Assembly: GCA_002699085.1 (NCBI GenBank)
Contig: PAAR01000006.1
Location: 1 to 64,000, forward strand
DNA: 64,000 nt
Direction: 5' to 3'
From: Micavibrio sp.
GTDB lineage: Bacteria > Pseudomonadota > Alphaproteobacteria > Micavibrionales > UBA9664
Every line of letters begins with the position of its first letter. Position 1 is the stretch's first letter. A program made the translations under genes and the position numbers. Positions 8,434-19,018 of this stretch are shown in pieces. The notes under the pieces were generated by a model that was not told where the DNA came from, made no database searches, and saw only the letters and a list, made by a program, of their open reading frames with translations.

Positions 8434-9405
8434 TCAACGCATCATCCGTTGCAAGCTAGGCTGTAACGCTTCACGAAAATTATGGCGTTTCCGCTCTAAT
8501 TTTTGTGTCGTTTCTCGCACAATATTACTACGAAACAAAACGTCGAGCTGTGCGTTATAATTTTCATTATCAAACCAATCGTCATTGTGACGAATATTAA
8601 GAACGCTAAAAATTTCTTTTAGTGGTAATGGTTTTAACTTCGGTGCACGTGCTACATTATCTAAAGCGCCGAGATAATCAAATTCAGGATCAGCAAAAAA
8701 ACCTTTTTCATCCAATCTTTCAATTTTCTCTACCTCTAATTGAAGCATATCTGCATAGCGTGAATCCGCAATAACTTGATGATGAAAATCTTCAATCAAT
8801 TTCATAAGCGAGGCGACGGCTAAAACATCATTTAAAATATTATCCCAGTGATTAGACGGCTCATTAAATGCAAAAGAAAGTGTCTCTCGCACCAGATTTT
8901 TTTGTTGCGTTATTTCTGCTGGTTCAGGGCGTTCAACGATAAATAATTTTTGATCGATGACGGCTTGAACTACGGAAAAATTATCGCCCAAGATCGTGGC
9001 TAATTTTTTATCAGTAGAAACCATTACATCACGCATTGTTTTTAGCCCAGCGCGGTCTAAAGAACGACCGATCTCTTGATCGCCAAAATCAACGGATAGT
9101 ACTTTTTGGAAGAGGAAAGCTTCATCAGCAATAAATGCATCATACCCATCTAAATTCACAGAGTCTCTTTTTGAATATTGCTGAAATAATGCTGCTGATT
9201 TTGTACCTAATTTTGGTAGAGCCGTAAGTGCATCTTGTGACAATAACATTGCCTGACCAACATACATGAAACCCGCTTCTGGAAGAATTTTACTTACACG
9301 ACTGGCGTTGCCGCCGAATTCCTTATTTGAAATATCTGCAATAGGCTTATAAGCCTCTTTTGGGGCTGCTATAAACTTCTTATGTTGTCTGTCGTAAAAT
9401 GGCAC
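8434..9405 (-). CDS. Unknown protein with two alpha-CTD-like repeats, paralogue of the next gene (323 aa)
   Basis: Similar architecture to 7399-8424: two degenerate helix-hairpin-helix units at about residues 36-80 (LPEAGFMYVGQAMLLS, LPKLGTKSAALF) and 112-155 (LDRAGLKTMRDVMVS), followed by a helical, partly acidic C-terminal half ending in a basic tail (KLERKRHNFREAL). It starts with GTG at 9405, preceded by GGGGA at 8 bases. No catalytic residues are evident. The gene order and matching lengths suggest an ancient tandem duplication, perhaps giving a heteromeric pair. DNA or RNA binding is a guess from the fold pattern. Confidence 0.6.
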   Translation of the reverse strand: MPFYDRQHKKFIAAPKEAYKPIADISNKEFGGNASRVSKILPEAGFMYVGQAMLLSQDALTALPKLGTKSAALFQQYSKRDSVNLDGYDAFIADEAFLFQKVLSVDFGDQEIGRSLDRAGLKTMRDVMVSTDKKLATILGDNFSVVQAVIDQKLFIVERPEPAEITQQKNLVRETLSFAFNEPSNHWDNILNDVLAVASLMKLIEDFHHQVIADSRYADMLQLEVEKIERLDEKGFFADPEFDYLGALDNVARAPKLKPLPLKEIFSVLNIRHNDDWFDNENYNAQLDVLFRSNIVRETTQKLERKRHNFREALQPSLQRMMR

Positions 9406-9463
9406 AATATATTCCCCATAAATAATAATATGTAAAATATATATTTATGAGGCATTTGTCAAT

Positions 9464-9494
9464 AAAAAAGGCCAGATACTCTCTGGCCTTTTTT
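9464..9494 (-). terminator. Intrinsic terminator downstream of groEL
   Basis: Perfect 7-bp stem GGCCAGA/TCTGGCC with a 5-base loop. It has A-rich sequence on one side and T-rich on the other, so it can act in both directions. It lies 25 bases past the groEL stop and closes the groES-groEL operon. Confidence 0.85.
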
Positions 9495-9518
9495 AAATTC
9501 TTTAAGATGCATGGAGGA

Positions 9519-11171
<1,653 letters not shown>

Positions 11172-11218
11172 TTAAGTTGCTCCTTTTAATTTGAATTAAG
11201 TATTAAATCGTTTAAAGC

Positions 11219-11512
11219 TTAAGCCGCTTCAACGATACCGACGATGTCGCTTTCTTTCATGACAAGGTACTCTGTACCATCAATTGTCACTTCAGTGCCT
11301 GACCATTTAGAGAACAGGATGCGGTCACCTTTTTTCACGTCCAATGGAATGATATTGCCGTTATCTTGACGTGTACCAGTGCCAGCCGCAACGACTTCAC
11401 CTTCTTGTGGTTTTTCTTTAGCAGTATCTGGAATAATAATGCCGCCTTTTGTTTTAGCATCTGCTTCAATACGACGCACTAAAACACGGTCATGTAAAGG
11501 TCTGAACTTCAT
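11219..11512 (-). CDS. groES: Co-chaperonin GroES (10 kDa)
   Basis: Forms the heptameric lid of the GroEL chamber. Starts [14 protein letters not shown], has the mobile loop region [16 protein letters not shown] and the conserved roof/core GDRILFSKW and GTEYLVMKE. 97 residues, normal. The frame is open for 10 more codons, but the ATG at 11512 with AAGGACG in front is the right start by homology. First gene of the groES-groEL operon. Confidence 0.98.
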   Translation of the reverse strand: MKFRPLHDRVLVRRIEADAKTKGGIIIPDTAKEKPQEGEVVAAGTGTRQDNGNIIPLDVKKGDRILFSKWSGTEVTIDGTEYLVMKESDIVGIVEAA

Positions 11513-11560
11513 ATTAAACGTCCTTTTCTTAAAGTTATTCACTTACATGAGAGCCTACCA

Positions 11561-11587
11561 TTAGCACTCTCATTAAGTGAGTGCCAA
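11561..11587 (-). promoter_or_regulatory. CIRCE operator (HrcA binding site)
   Basis: Inverted repeat TTAGCACTC - 9 bases - GAGTGCCAA, matching the CIRCE consensus (TTAGCACTC-N9-GAGTGCTAA) at 17 of 18 arm positions. It lies 49 bases before the groES ATG, just downstream of a probable -10 box, where bound HrcA repressor would block transcription. hrcA itself is not in the window. Confidence 0.93.
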
Positions 11588-11588
11588 A

Positions 11589-11617
11589 TAGATAGCGTAG
11601 CTATAGAAAAAGATCAA
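11589..11617 (-). promoter_or_regulatory. Probable groES promoter
   Basis: Reading on the minus strand: TTGATC, 17 bases, TATCTA, immediately followed by CIRCE. The spacing and position suit a vegetative promoter, though the -10 is a poor match. An overlapping heat-shock-type promoter (CTTGATC) cannot be excluded. Confidence 0.45.
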
Positions 11618-11641
11618 GGGGATTCAGCAAAAATATTCAGG

Positions 11642-12088
11642 TTATAAAAGGGTTAGCCCATTACGTGAATACGAGCCGATGGTTTTGCCTGAACGCCAAT
11701 CTTTGATTAAAAAACCGCCCTCAGTACTGGTAATATTATAGGCTTGGTTCATATAGGCCATGACATTGGCCTTATCAGATGTAGAAAGACGATAAAAATT
11801 AGGGCCAACCTTGACGGTTGGCGTACCCCAATTTGGTTCAAAATAGGCGTTATAGATAATATCACTATCGACAAAACCACTGACCATCTTTTGAGTATTA
11901 TAGGCATTGCTATCCCATGAGCTGGGCTGCCAATTTGGCTGTACAGTTGGTGCATGCGGATTTTCAACAATTAATTCTTCAATCGCTGAGCGGCTTGAAT
12001 TCCAATGATCGGGGATGATAGGATCAACAACCTCTGGATGCGTAACAAGAACACCAGCAGTGAGGGCTATTAATAAGACGGCTAACAT
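11642..12088 (-). CDS. Hypothetical exported/membrane-anchored protein (148 aa)
   Basis: N-terminal hydrophobic segment (LAVLLIALTAGVLV) serves as signal peptide or anchor, followed by a proline- and tryptophan-containing linker and a C-terminal globular part of about 80 residues (VGPNFYRLSTSDKANVMAYMNQ, then TIGSYSRNGLTLL). Not recognised; the compact C-terminal region resembles a small beta-rich periplasmic domain. It lies between the groESL control region and a divergent FlgC-like gene. Confidence 0.6.
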   Translation of the reverse strand: MLAVLLIALTAGVLVTHPEVVDPIIPDHWNSSRSAIEELIVENPHAPTVQPNWQPSSWDSNAYNTQKMVSGFVDSDIIYNAYFEPNWGTPTVKVGPNFYRLSTSDKANVMAYMNQAYNITSTEGGFLIKDWRSGKTIGSYSRNGLTLL

Positions 12089-12173
12089 TAATTCTCTTTT
12101 TTTAAGTTTTTATAAAGCTTTACCATGATATACTTAAAATAGGGTCGAACACAAAGGGTTTTAACGGGGTTTC

Positions 12174-12491
12174 ATGTCAGATATTACACTTTCAGGATTA
12201 AACGCAAGTTCATATCGCGTGGCCAACGCCGCTAATAATATTGCTAATGCAGAAACTGAAGACTTCCAAGCCAAAGATGTAGTAACAAATACACTTTCTA
12301 GCGGTGGTGTTGAAGCTGTTCGTGTCGACAGGCCGATCAGCCCTTTTGCCCCTTTACCAAATGTTGACCTCTCTGAAGAACTTATTAATGTGCAACGAGC
12401 CGCCCAAGCCTATGAAGCAGGTGCCGCTGTTTTAAAAGTTGAAAACGGCCTTCACGATACACTCATCGAAGCTTTTGATGATAAGGTTTAA
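12174..12491 (+). CDS. Short FlgC-like flagellar rod/basal-body domain protein (105 aa)
   Basis: Both ends match flagellar axial proteins: N-terminal LSGLNASSYRVANAANNIAN, like the 'basal body rod' motif, and C-terminal ELINVQRAAQAYEAGAAVLK, like the Flg_bbr_C motif that ends in a coiled helix. FlgC itself is about 135-140 residues, so here the central part is nearly missing. No other flagellar gene is near. It could be a reduced rod protein, or a FlgC-derived protein with another job. The stop overlaps the stop of the convergent gene by 3 bases. Confidence 0.75.
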   Translation: MSDITLSGLNASSYRVANAANNIANAETEDFQAKDVVTNTLSSGGVEAVRVDRPISPFAPLPNVDLSEELINVQRAAQAYEAGAAVLKVENGLHDTLIEAFDDKV

Positions 12492-13552
12492 AGGCTAAGT
12501 GCCTGTCCCTGCTTGATTGACGCTTTCCAGCGATCAAAGATAGGTATCACTTCTTCAACCCAGCTACTTTCCAGCACTTGTAAACGTTCAACGACATTAA
12601 AACGAGAACCCATAGCGCTCGCATTTGCATAGCCTTGTAAATAAGCCATTTCCTGTTGACGCAAATCTTCGTTTATCTGCAAATTAGTATGATGTGAAAA
12701 GCCTTTATCACGCAGCAAACTCAAAACCGGATTCAATATCGGCGCAACGTTTTGATATTGTTCGGCCGTTTGCTCATGCTGGTTAACTCTTTCTACAGCA
12801 CATACAATCATGCCCTTGGCAAACAACATCTGAGTCATTGTATCTTGCAATGCAGGTCTGCCATCAAGATTTTTAATATGGGCAAGGCCTACAGATGCAA
12901 AAATAATATTGTCTGGATGCTGTTGATGCATCTCTCTAATACGATTGGTCATGAAATGATTACGCAAGCGCATACCCTCTGGCCTACAAGCATTATAAGC
13001 CCCTATAGAAGGATCACTAAATGCAGATAAACCATGCGCTGTTTCTGGATCACTAAAATCTATATAAGGGGTTTTATCTGCACCATAATAAGCTGCTGTA
13101 TCAATCAGTGAAATCGGTAACTGCTGACGCAACAACCAGCCAGCGTAAAATATTTGAGAGATGGGTGCATGTAAAAAACCACCCATAGTAAACGAAGCTT
13201 TAAGTGCTAACTGTCCATGCGGATCGAGCGTTTTCATTTGCCGAATTAAATCTTCAGAATTTTGAGGAGCTTCTTGTCCCGCATATCCCACAAAAGCATT
13301 ATACAATGTGCGATGTGACAACTCCAAGCCAAGAGATAATGGCAACCCTTTTGTGCTTAATTCTTTAATAAGCATAGCTTTAAATAGGTAATCGGCTGGC
13401 TTTGAATGATATTCACCCGTCAAGACAACAAAAGGACGGCCTATTTTCTGAGCCTGTTCATACCCATCCATAATGGTTTCAACTGCACGCGATGCAGATT
13501 GCCGGATATCAGCGTATTTTTGACGATAAATCTCAATCTCTTGTTTTTCCAT
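12488..13552 (-). CDS. Hypothetical protein, possible TraB/ChaN-type fold (354 aa)
   Basis: Soluble protein without signal peptide. Residues 41-48 VVLTGEYH, followed by a helix and LGLELSHR, recall the GExH ... E pattern of the TIKI/TraB/ChaN superfamily (metal-dependent peptidases and haem-uptake lipoproteins). A later segment IIFASVGLAHIKNL fits the conserved 'GxxH' near the end of that fold. The match is motif-level only. The rest is helical. No neighbour gives context: it is convergent with the FlgC-like gene, and gmd lies next in the upstream direction. Confidence 0.5.
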   Translation of the reverse strand: MEKQEIEIYRQKYADIRQSASRAVETIMDGYEQAQKIGRPFVVLTGEYHSKPADYLFKAMLIKELSTKGLPLSLGLELSHRTLYNAFVGYAGQEAPQNSEDLIRQMKTLDPHGQLALKASFTMGGFLHAPISQIFYAGWLLRQQLPISLIDTAAYYGADKTPYIDFSDPETAHGLSAFSDPSIGAYNACRPEGMRLRNHFMTNRIREMHQQHPDNIIFASVGLAHIKNLDGRPALQDTMTQMLFAKGMIVCAVERVNQHEQTAEQYQNVAPILNPVLSLLRDKGFSHHTNLQINEDLRQQEMAYLQGYANASAMGSRFNVVERLQVLESSWVEEVIPIFDRWKASIKQGQALSL

Positions 13553-13580
13553 AGAGATAATAAATACACATTATTATTTA

Positions 13581-14606
13581 TTATGTCAATAAATTAAGGT
13601 CATACTCAACCATTTCTCTGATTAAATTGTCTATGGTTATACTATGCGGATTCCATCCTAGCTGATCGATTGCCTTTTGCGGGTTGCCGACCAATGCATG
13701 TAACTCATTTGGACGCTTATAAGAAGGATCAATCTTTATAAGTATTTTACCCGTTGATTGGTCAATGCCTACTTCATCCTCAGCATCTCCTTGCCATATA
13801 ATATCAAAACCAGCGACAGCAAAAGCTTTCACGGCAAATTCACGAATTGAATAAGATTTTCCAGTGGCGATCACATAATCATCTCCTTGTTTTTGCTGCA
13901 ACATTTTGTGCATCATTCTGACAAAGTCTTTTGCATGACCCCAATCTCTTCTAGCCTCTAAATTTCCTAAAAATAAACAATCTTGTTGACCCTTTTTTAT
14001 CGCTGCCACAGCCTTTGTGATTTTACGTGTAACAAATGTTTCACCACGTAATGGGCTTTCATGGTTAAAACAAATACCGTTGGATATATGAAAGCCATAG
14101 GCCTGGCGATAATTCTTAGCCAGATGATAGGCATATAGCTTTGCCGTACCATAAGGGCTAACAGGATTCATAGGGCTTGTTTCATCTAATGCTGCAGCAT
14201 CATAGCTATTACCAAAAAGCTCTGATGTCGAAGCTTGAAATATTTTTGTGCGATTGACCAAGCCTAAATTACGAGCAGATTCGACTATATTTAATGTGCC
14301 TAGTGCAATTGTATCAAGTGCTAATTTAGGGTTATCAAAACTGATATGTACATGGCTTAATGCGGCTAAATTATAAATCTCATCGGGTTGAATATCATTG
14401 AGTAATTTCTGTATTCTCAAAGAATCCGTGATATCTCCTATATGGAAAGTAACCTCATCAAGATTAACAAGTGTTGCAAGTTTCTTGGTATTTAGCCCCT
14501 GTGAAGTATAACGCACAAGCCCGTGCACCTCATAATTTAGACTAAGCAAATACTGCGCCAGATACGCACCATCTTGCCCTGTAATACCTGTGATAAACGC
14601 CCTCAT
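13581..14606 (-). CDS. gmd: GDP-mannose 4,6-dehydratase
   Basis: Short-chain dehydrogenase/reductase that converts GDP-mannose to GDP-4-keto-6-deoxymannose, precursor of fucose, rhamnose or perosamine for surface polysaccharides. The Rossmann motif is G7-ITG-QDG (GxxGxxG), and active-site residues T127/E129 and Y152-x-x-x-K156 (PYGTAK) are present, as are CFNHESPLRGETFVTRK and the GNLEARRDWGHAKDFV signature of GMD. 341 residues is normal. No epimerase/reductase such as GDP-fucose synthase lies next to it. It is separated from the other polysaccharide genes in the window. Confidence 0.95.
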   Translation of the reverse strand: MRAFITGITGQDGAYLAQYLLSLNYEVHGLVRYTSQGLNTKKLATLVNLDEVTFHIGDITDSLRIQKLLNDIQPDEIYNLAALSHVHISFDNPKLALDTIALGTLNIVESARNLGLVNRTKIFQASTSELFGNSYDAAALDETSPMNPVSPYGTAKLYAYHLAKNYRQAYGFHISNGICFNHESPLRGETFVTRKITKAVAAIKKGQQDCLFLGNLEARRDWGHAKDFVRMMHKMLQQKQGDDYVIATGKSYSIREFAVKAFAVAGFDIIWQGDAEDEVGIDQSTGKILIKIDPSYKRPNELHALVGNPQKAIDQLGWNPHSITIDNLIREMVEYDLNLLT

Positions 14607-14653
14607 AAATTATATATAAAGACAAGTTTAGTGATATAAAAGACAAAAATGAC

Positions 14654-14989
14654 TTAGAGGATAAAATAGGTAATCATAAAGCTAACGATCAAAGCGATCG
14701 CACAATAACCAATAAGTTGTTGTGACGTGGTATTCGATAGATGGTTCTTATTATAGACCTTAATAAGCTTACGATCGGAATGGTTAATATTGCTTGGATC
14801 CCTCTGCTGGATTTCAATACGCTCGAACATGCGTGTTTTAAACAAATCATGCGCTTTTGCTCGGGCTTCCGTTTCAACAACATCCGTACAGAAAATATGC
14901 CATGGTGATGTTTGACGCTCTGGGTCTTTACAATAGGTATATATCTCAAAAATCTTTTGATCGCGAGAATTTGAAGAAGAAACAGCCAT
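14654..14989 (-). CDS. Hypothetical tail-anchored protein (111 aa)
   Basis: Polar N-terminal 85 residues (starting MAVSSSNSRDQKIFEIYTYC, with TSPWHIFCTDVVE) followed by one C-terminal transmembrane helix (IGYCAIALIVSFMITYFIL), so probably a cytoplasmic domain anchored at its C-terminus. No family recognised. It diverges from ftsK across about 180 bases. Confidence 0.55.
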   Translation of the reverse strand: MAVSSSNSRDQKIFEIYTYCKDPERQTSPWHIFCTDVVETEARAKAHDLFKTRMFERIEIQQRDPSNINHSDRKLIKVYNKNHLSNTTSQQLIGYCAIALIVSFMITYFIL

Positions 14990-15172
14990 GCAAAACCCTT
15001 TCGCTATGCGCCTAAATAAGTCTGAACCTTATCCCTACAATGCCTGTGTCATAGTTAATAAACCGTTAAAAAGATAAAATTTAGCTAAAATTTTACGAAA
15101 TGCGAAAGGAATCGTTGGTTTGAAGGCCAGAATCACCTAAGATTAGTCTTTCCACAACAGGTTCACGGATAA

Positions 15173-17548
15173 ATGGCACGTAAGAAAAAAAATAAGAACT
15201 CTCTTTTTCAGCAGGCGCAGCAATGGCTAGCGCACTCAATTATTAACACTATCGTTTTTGGTCTATATGGCTTAGCCGCCTTAACCCTATTAAGTATCCT
15301 CACCTATACGGCCTCTGACCCTTCTTTAAATACCGTCGTCAGCAATCCCAACTTTGATAATTGGGGTGGTAAAGTTGGCGCTTATTGGTCAGACTTTCTG
15401 ATACAAACAATGGGTCTTGCAGGCCTTGCGCTCATTCCTTTATTTATTGGCTGGGGCTATCAACTGCATCACCGTCAAAACACTACCCCTTTTTTATTAA
15501 GATTCATAGCTTGCCTTGCGGGGCTTTTAGCTCTTTCTACTTTACTTGCCACCCTGCCTAATCAAGGTGAATGGATTCATCATTCTAATTTCGGTGGGGC
15601 CGCTGGTACAATGCTTCTCAACGCACTGAATAATGCGCTCCATTATATTAGCAACCAGTATTACACATCCATAGCAAGATTAATTGCCGCAATCGTTACA
15701 GTGGTGGGGCTGGGCTATGCTGCAGCATGGCGCCAAGAGCAATATATTTTTGCGCTCAAATATACAGGCTATTTAATGGTTAAAAGTCTTATCATGGCTA
15801 AGTTGTTTATCCAATCAACAGCCTATTGGTTAAAACTAAATAGCGAAAAACCTCAAGCCAATGAAATCATTGTAAAACCAGTTATTAAAAAAGCGCCTGT
15901 TTTGCAAGAGACTGCCGAACGCCCAGCTACGGCTCAACGCGCCGCACCTATTGTTGCAGCACCCACAAAGCCAGCAGCACCAGCTGTCAAAAAATCTCAG
16001 CTCTTTACTACAGCCCAAGGCGATGAAGACTGGATATTGCCAAGTTCTGATATATTACAAGAAGCACCCGTCAGTGATGAAGAAGAAATCGATGAACGTG
16101 CGCTCCAAAATAACGCCACCATGCTGCAACAAATTCTAGAAGATTTTAAAGTCGAAGGGGAGATCGTCAAAGTGCATCCTGGCCCTGTCGTGACATTATA
16201 TGAATTAGAACCAGCCCCAGGCATTAAGTCGTCACGAGTCATTGGTTTATCAGATGATATAGCACGGTCTATGTCGGCTGTTTCTGTCCGTGCCGCTGTT
16301 GTCCCAGGGCAAAGTGTTATAGGTATTGAGCTGCCAAACCAAATTCGCAAAACCGTCTATATGCGTGAAGTCTTAGAATCGACTGAATTTGAAAAAAATA
16401 AAGCAACGCTCCCGCTGATACTAGGGAAAGATATTGGCGGTAAAGAGGTCATTGCCGATCTAGCGCGTATGCCGCATTTGCTTATTGCGGGTACAACAGG
16501 CTCTGGTAAATCGGTCGGTATTAACACCATGCTGCTCTCTTTGCTCTATAGATTATCACCCGCACAATGCCGTTTGATTATGATTGACCCAAAAATGCTT
16601 GAGCTTTCGGTGTATGATGGTATTCCACATTTACTTGCCCCTGTTGTCACTGAGCCAGGCAAAGCGATCATGGCTTTAAAATGGCTCGTCGGTGAAATGG
16701 AAAATCGCTACCGTGCCATGTCTAAACTCGGCGTGCGTAATATTGAAGGCTATAACCAACGCATGAAAGAAGCCTTGAAAAAAGGCGATATGCTCACCCG
16801 CAAAGTCCAGACAGGCTTTGATCCAGAAACAGGTAAACCTGTTTTCGAAGACCAGCCACTTGATATGCGAGAGCTGCCTTTCATTGTTGTAGTTGTCGAT
16901 GAATTTGCCGATCTGATGGTGACAGCAGGTAAAGAAGTTGAAAATGCTATCCAGCGCTTGGCGCAAATGGCACGTGCTGCGGGTATCCATATTATCATGG
17001 CGACCCAGCGCCCTTCTGTTGATGTCATCACTGGGGTGATTAAAGCCAATTTCCCCACCCGTATTTCTTTTGCGGTGACCAGTAAAATCGACTCTCGCAC
17101 GATCTTAGGCGATGGAGGCGCTGAAACCTTACTCGGTATGGGCGATATGCTCTATATGTCGGCGGGTGGTCGTATTAAACGTGTCCACGGCCCATTTGTC
17201 TCAGATGATGAAGTCGAAGCTGTCGTTAAGCATCTTAAAGAACAAGGCGAGCCTGATTACATTAATATGATTACCGATGATGGCATGTTCGGTGAGGGCG
17301 GCGAATTCGGTGAGGGCGGTGGTTCTGATGTTGACGAGCTATACGATCAAGCTGTTGCAATCATTGCCCGTGAAGGCAAAGCCTCAACCAGCTTTATCCA
17401 ACGTCATCTACAAATTGGTTATAACCGTGCGGCACGGATCATTGAAGAAATGGAACGCCAAGGTGTTGTCTCAAAAGCTACCGCCACAGGCAAACGTGAT
17501 ATATTAATCTCTGACCATAGTGGCAGCGATCGTGATGTCGGAACTTAA
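15173..17548 (+). CDS. ftsK: DNA translocase FtsK
   Basis: Septal DNA pump that segregates chromosome termini and activates XerCD. The N-terminal ~200 residues hold four membrane spans anchoring it at the division site. A Pro/Ala-rich linker of ordinary short length (about 225-290) follows, then the motor: Walker A IAGTTGSGKSVGIN, Walker B VVVVDEFADLM, and the TQRPSVDVITG segment. The C-terminal winged-helix gamma domain (STSFIQRHLQIGYNRAARIIEEME) recognises KOPS sites. 791 residues is typical. The upstream 180 bases hold no obvious terminator. Confidence 0.98.
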   Translation: MARKKKNKNSLFQQAQQWLAHSIINTIVFGLYGLAALTLLSILTYTASDPSLNTVVSNPNFDNWGGKVGAYWSDFLIQTMGLAGLALIPLFIGWGYQLHHRQNTTPFLLRFIACLAGLLALSTLLATLPNQGEWIHHSNFGGAAGTMLLNALNNALHYISNQYYTSIARLIAAIVTVVGLGYAAAWRQEQYIFALKYTGYLMVKSLIMAKLFIQSTAYWLKLNSEKPQANEIIVKPVIKKAPVLQETAERPATAQRAAPIVAAPTKPAAPAVKKSQLFTTAQGDEDWILPSSDILQEAPVSDEEEIDERALQNNATMLQQILEDFKVEGEIVKVHPGPVVTLYELEPAPGIKSSRVIGLSDDIARSMSAVSVRAAVVPGQSVIGIELPNQIRKTVYMREVLESTEFEKNKATLPLILGKDIGGKEVIADLARMPHLLIAGTTGSGKSVGINTMLLSLLYRLSPAQCRLIMIDPKMLELSVYDGIPHLLAPVVTEPGKAIMALKWLVGEMENRYRAMSKLGVRNIEGYNQRMKEALKKGDMLTRKVQTGFDPETGKPVFEDQPLDMRELPFIVVVVDEFADLMVTAGKEVENAIQRLAQMARAAGIHIIMATQRPSVDVITGVIKANFPTRISFAVTSKIDSRTILGDGGAETLLGMGDMLYMSAGGRIKRVHGPFVSDDEVEAVVKHLKEQGEPDYINMITDDGMFGEGGEFGEGGGSDVDELYDQAVAIIAREGKASTSFIQRHLQIGYNRAARIIEEMERQGVVSKATATGKRDILISDHSGSDRDVGT

Positions 17549-17589
17549 GAAAGCTTGACAGGTCGGCATAAAATACTCTAACTAACTTT

Positions 17590-18369
17590 ATGACAACAAG
17601 AATTTTACTCGTCCGCCATGGTGAGTCCGAAGGCAATGTGAACCCAGAAGTCTATACAAAAAAAGGAGACTGGGATGTTGGCCTGACCGATACGGGCTGG
17701 GAACAAGCACAACGTGTTGGCATATTTCTAAAAGATCATTTCCAAAAAACAACCGATAAATGGCCGCTATTCTTTGTATCAGGCTATCGGCGTCCACAAG
17801 AAACGCTCAGTGGTGCTTATATGCATTTCGCGAATAGTTTTGAAGGAGAGCCAAATGAACCCTATACAGATGCCCGTCTAAGCGAGCAAAGCTTTGGGGC
17901 ACTCAACCTGCTTCAAAAACTCTCACGACAAAACAGTGTTCTTGGTGAACATGCCTATATGCAATTAAAGCTGTCTAAAGCATTTATCAAAACAGACCCC
18001 GTTAAAGCCAAAGCACTATTTGGCGAATCGATCAAAGAAAACATCACAGATGTTAAAACCTTTATTGATGGTTCAATGCAACGAGACCTAGAAGATGGTC
18101 ACGATTATATTGTGATTTTCGCCCATGGCCGTGTTATCACATCCTTTTTAGCCAACTGGTTTCACGTACCCTTCGACCAACTAAAAAGCATTACAAATCC
18201 TGAAAATTGTGATGTCATTGAAATTTCAGGAGAATCTAAAAATTGGCAAGCACGCCGCATCTGGGATGGTAAAAACTTTAAAGCCATTGATGAAAACCCA
18301 GTTGGCCACATCAAGAAGATTACTTGGGCGGGATTACCACAAATACCAAGCCACTTGATAATCAAATAA
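17590..18369 (+). CDS. Histidine phosphatase family protein (phosphoglycerate mutase-like)
   Basis: 259 residues. The catalytic motif LVRHGE (His10 as phosphohistidine) is at the N-terminus, with LTDTGWEQA and a second catalytic His in IVIFAHGRVI. A third segment YRRPQET supplies the conserved Arg. The family includes phosphoglycerate mutases, SixA-like protein phosphatases and phosphatases for small metabolites. A long insertion (about 85-150) separates it from short SixA types. It follows ftsK and leads to lolA and recR on the same strand, perhaps one transcription unit. Confidence 0.85.
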   Translation: MTTRILLVRHGESEGNVNPEVYTKKGDWDVGLTDTGWEQAQRVGIFLKDHFQKTTDKWPLFFVSGYRRPQETLSGAYMHFANSFEGEPNEPYTDARLSEQSFGALNLLQKLSRQNSVLGEHAYMQLKLSKAFIKTDPVKAKALFGESIKENITDVKTFIDGSMQRDLEDGHDYIVIFAHGRVITSFLANWFHVPFDQLKSITNPENCDVIEISGESKNWQARRIWDGKNFKAIDENPVGHIKKITWAGLPQIPSHLIIK

Positions 18370-18409
18370 TCATCGTTGTTTTGCCTTATTTTGTGTCTAT
18401 ATTAGAGGA

Positions 18410-19009
18410 ATGAAAACACTCCTCTCTTTTATTATGGTCTTATGGTCTTTTGGTGCTGCTGCCCAAACGAACTTTACACAACAAGCCGAAACCTATCTTA
18501 ATAGCCTTACAACCGCCAAAGCACGTTTTACACAAACAGCTGAATGGGATGGATCACAACTTTCTGGAACATTTTATTTAAACCGCCCAGGTAAATTGCG
18601 CTTTGATTATGATGCGCCCTTAGAAGACTTTATTGTCGCCGATGGTACTTTCATTTTCTATTATGATGCTGCGTTAGGCGAACAAACAAATGCACCAATT
18701 GGCTCGACCTTGGCTGACTTTATTTTGCGTGATCCTATTCGCCTGAGTGGTGATGTGACCGTCACTTCTTCATCCCAAACAGACACAACACAATCTTTAA
18801 CACTGGTGCAAACACAAGATCCCCATGCAGGTAATTTGACGCTAACCTTTTATAAACAGCCCTTTAGACTTAAATCATGGACAGTCACCGATGCCCAAGG
18901 ATTGCGCACAAAAGTGAGTCTGAGCGATATCACAACAGGCATCTCACTACCAAGCTCGATGTTCTATTATATTGATCCAGACCATGGTCAAATGAAGCTA
19001 AATGAATAA
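18410..19009 (+). CDS. lolA: Outer-membrane lipoprotein carrier protein LolA
   Basis: Periplasmic chaperone that carries lipoproteins from LolCDE to the outer membrane. Signal peptide (LLSFIMVLWSFGAAAQ) followed by TTAKARFTQTAEW, SGTFYLNRPGKLRFDYDAP and DGTFIFYYD, the conserved strands of the half-barrel. 199 residues, normal. It is 9 bases upstream of recR, so cotranscription is likely. Confidence 0.92.
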   Translation: MKTLLSFIMVLWSFGAAAQTNFTQQAETYLNSLTTAKARFTQTAEWDGSQLSGTFYLNRPGKLRFDYDAPLEDFIVADGTFIFYYDAALGEQTNAPIGSTLADFILRDPIRLSGDVTVTSSSQTDTTQSLTLVQTQDPHAGNLTLTFYKQPFRLKSWTVTDAQGLRTKVSLSDITTGISLPSSMFYYIDPDHGQMKLNE

Positions 19010-19018
19010 TAATAGCCT

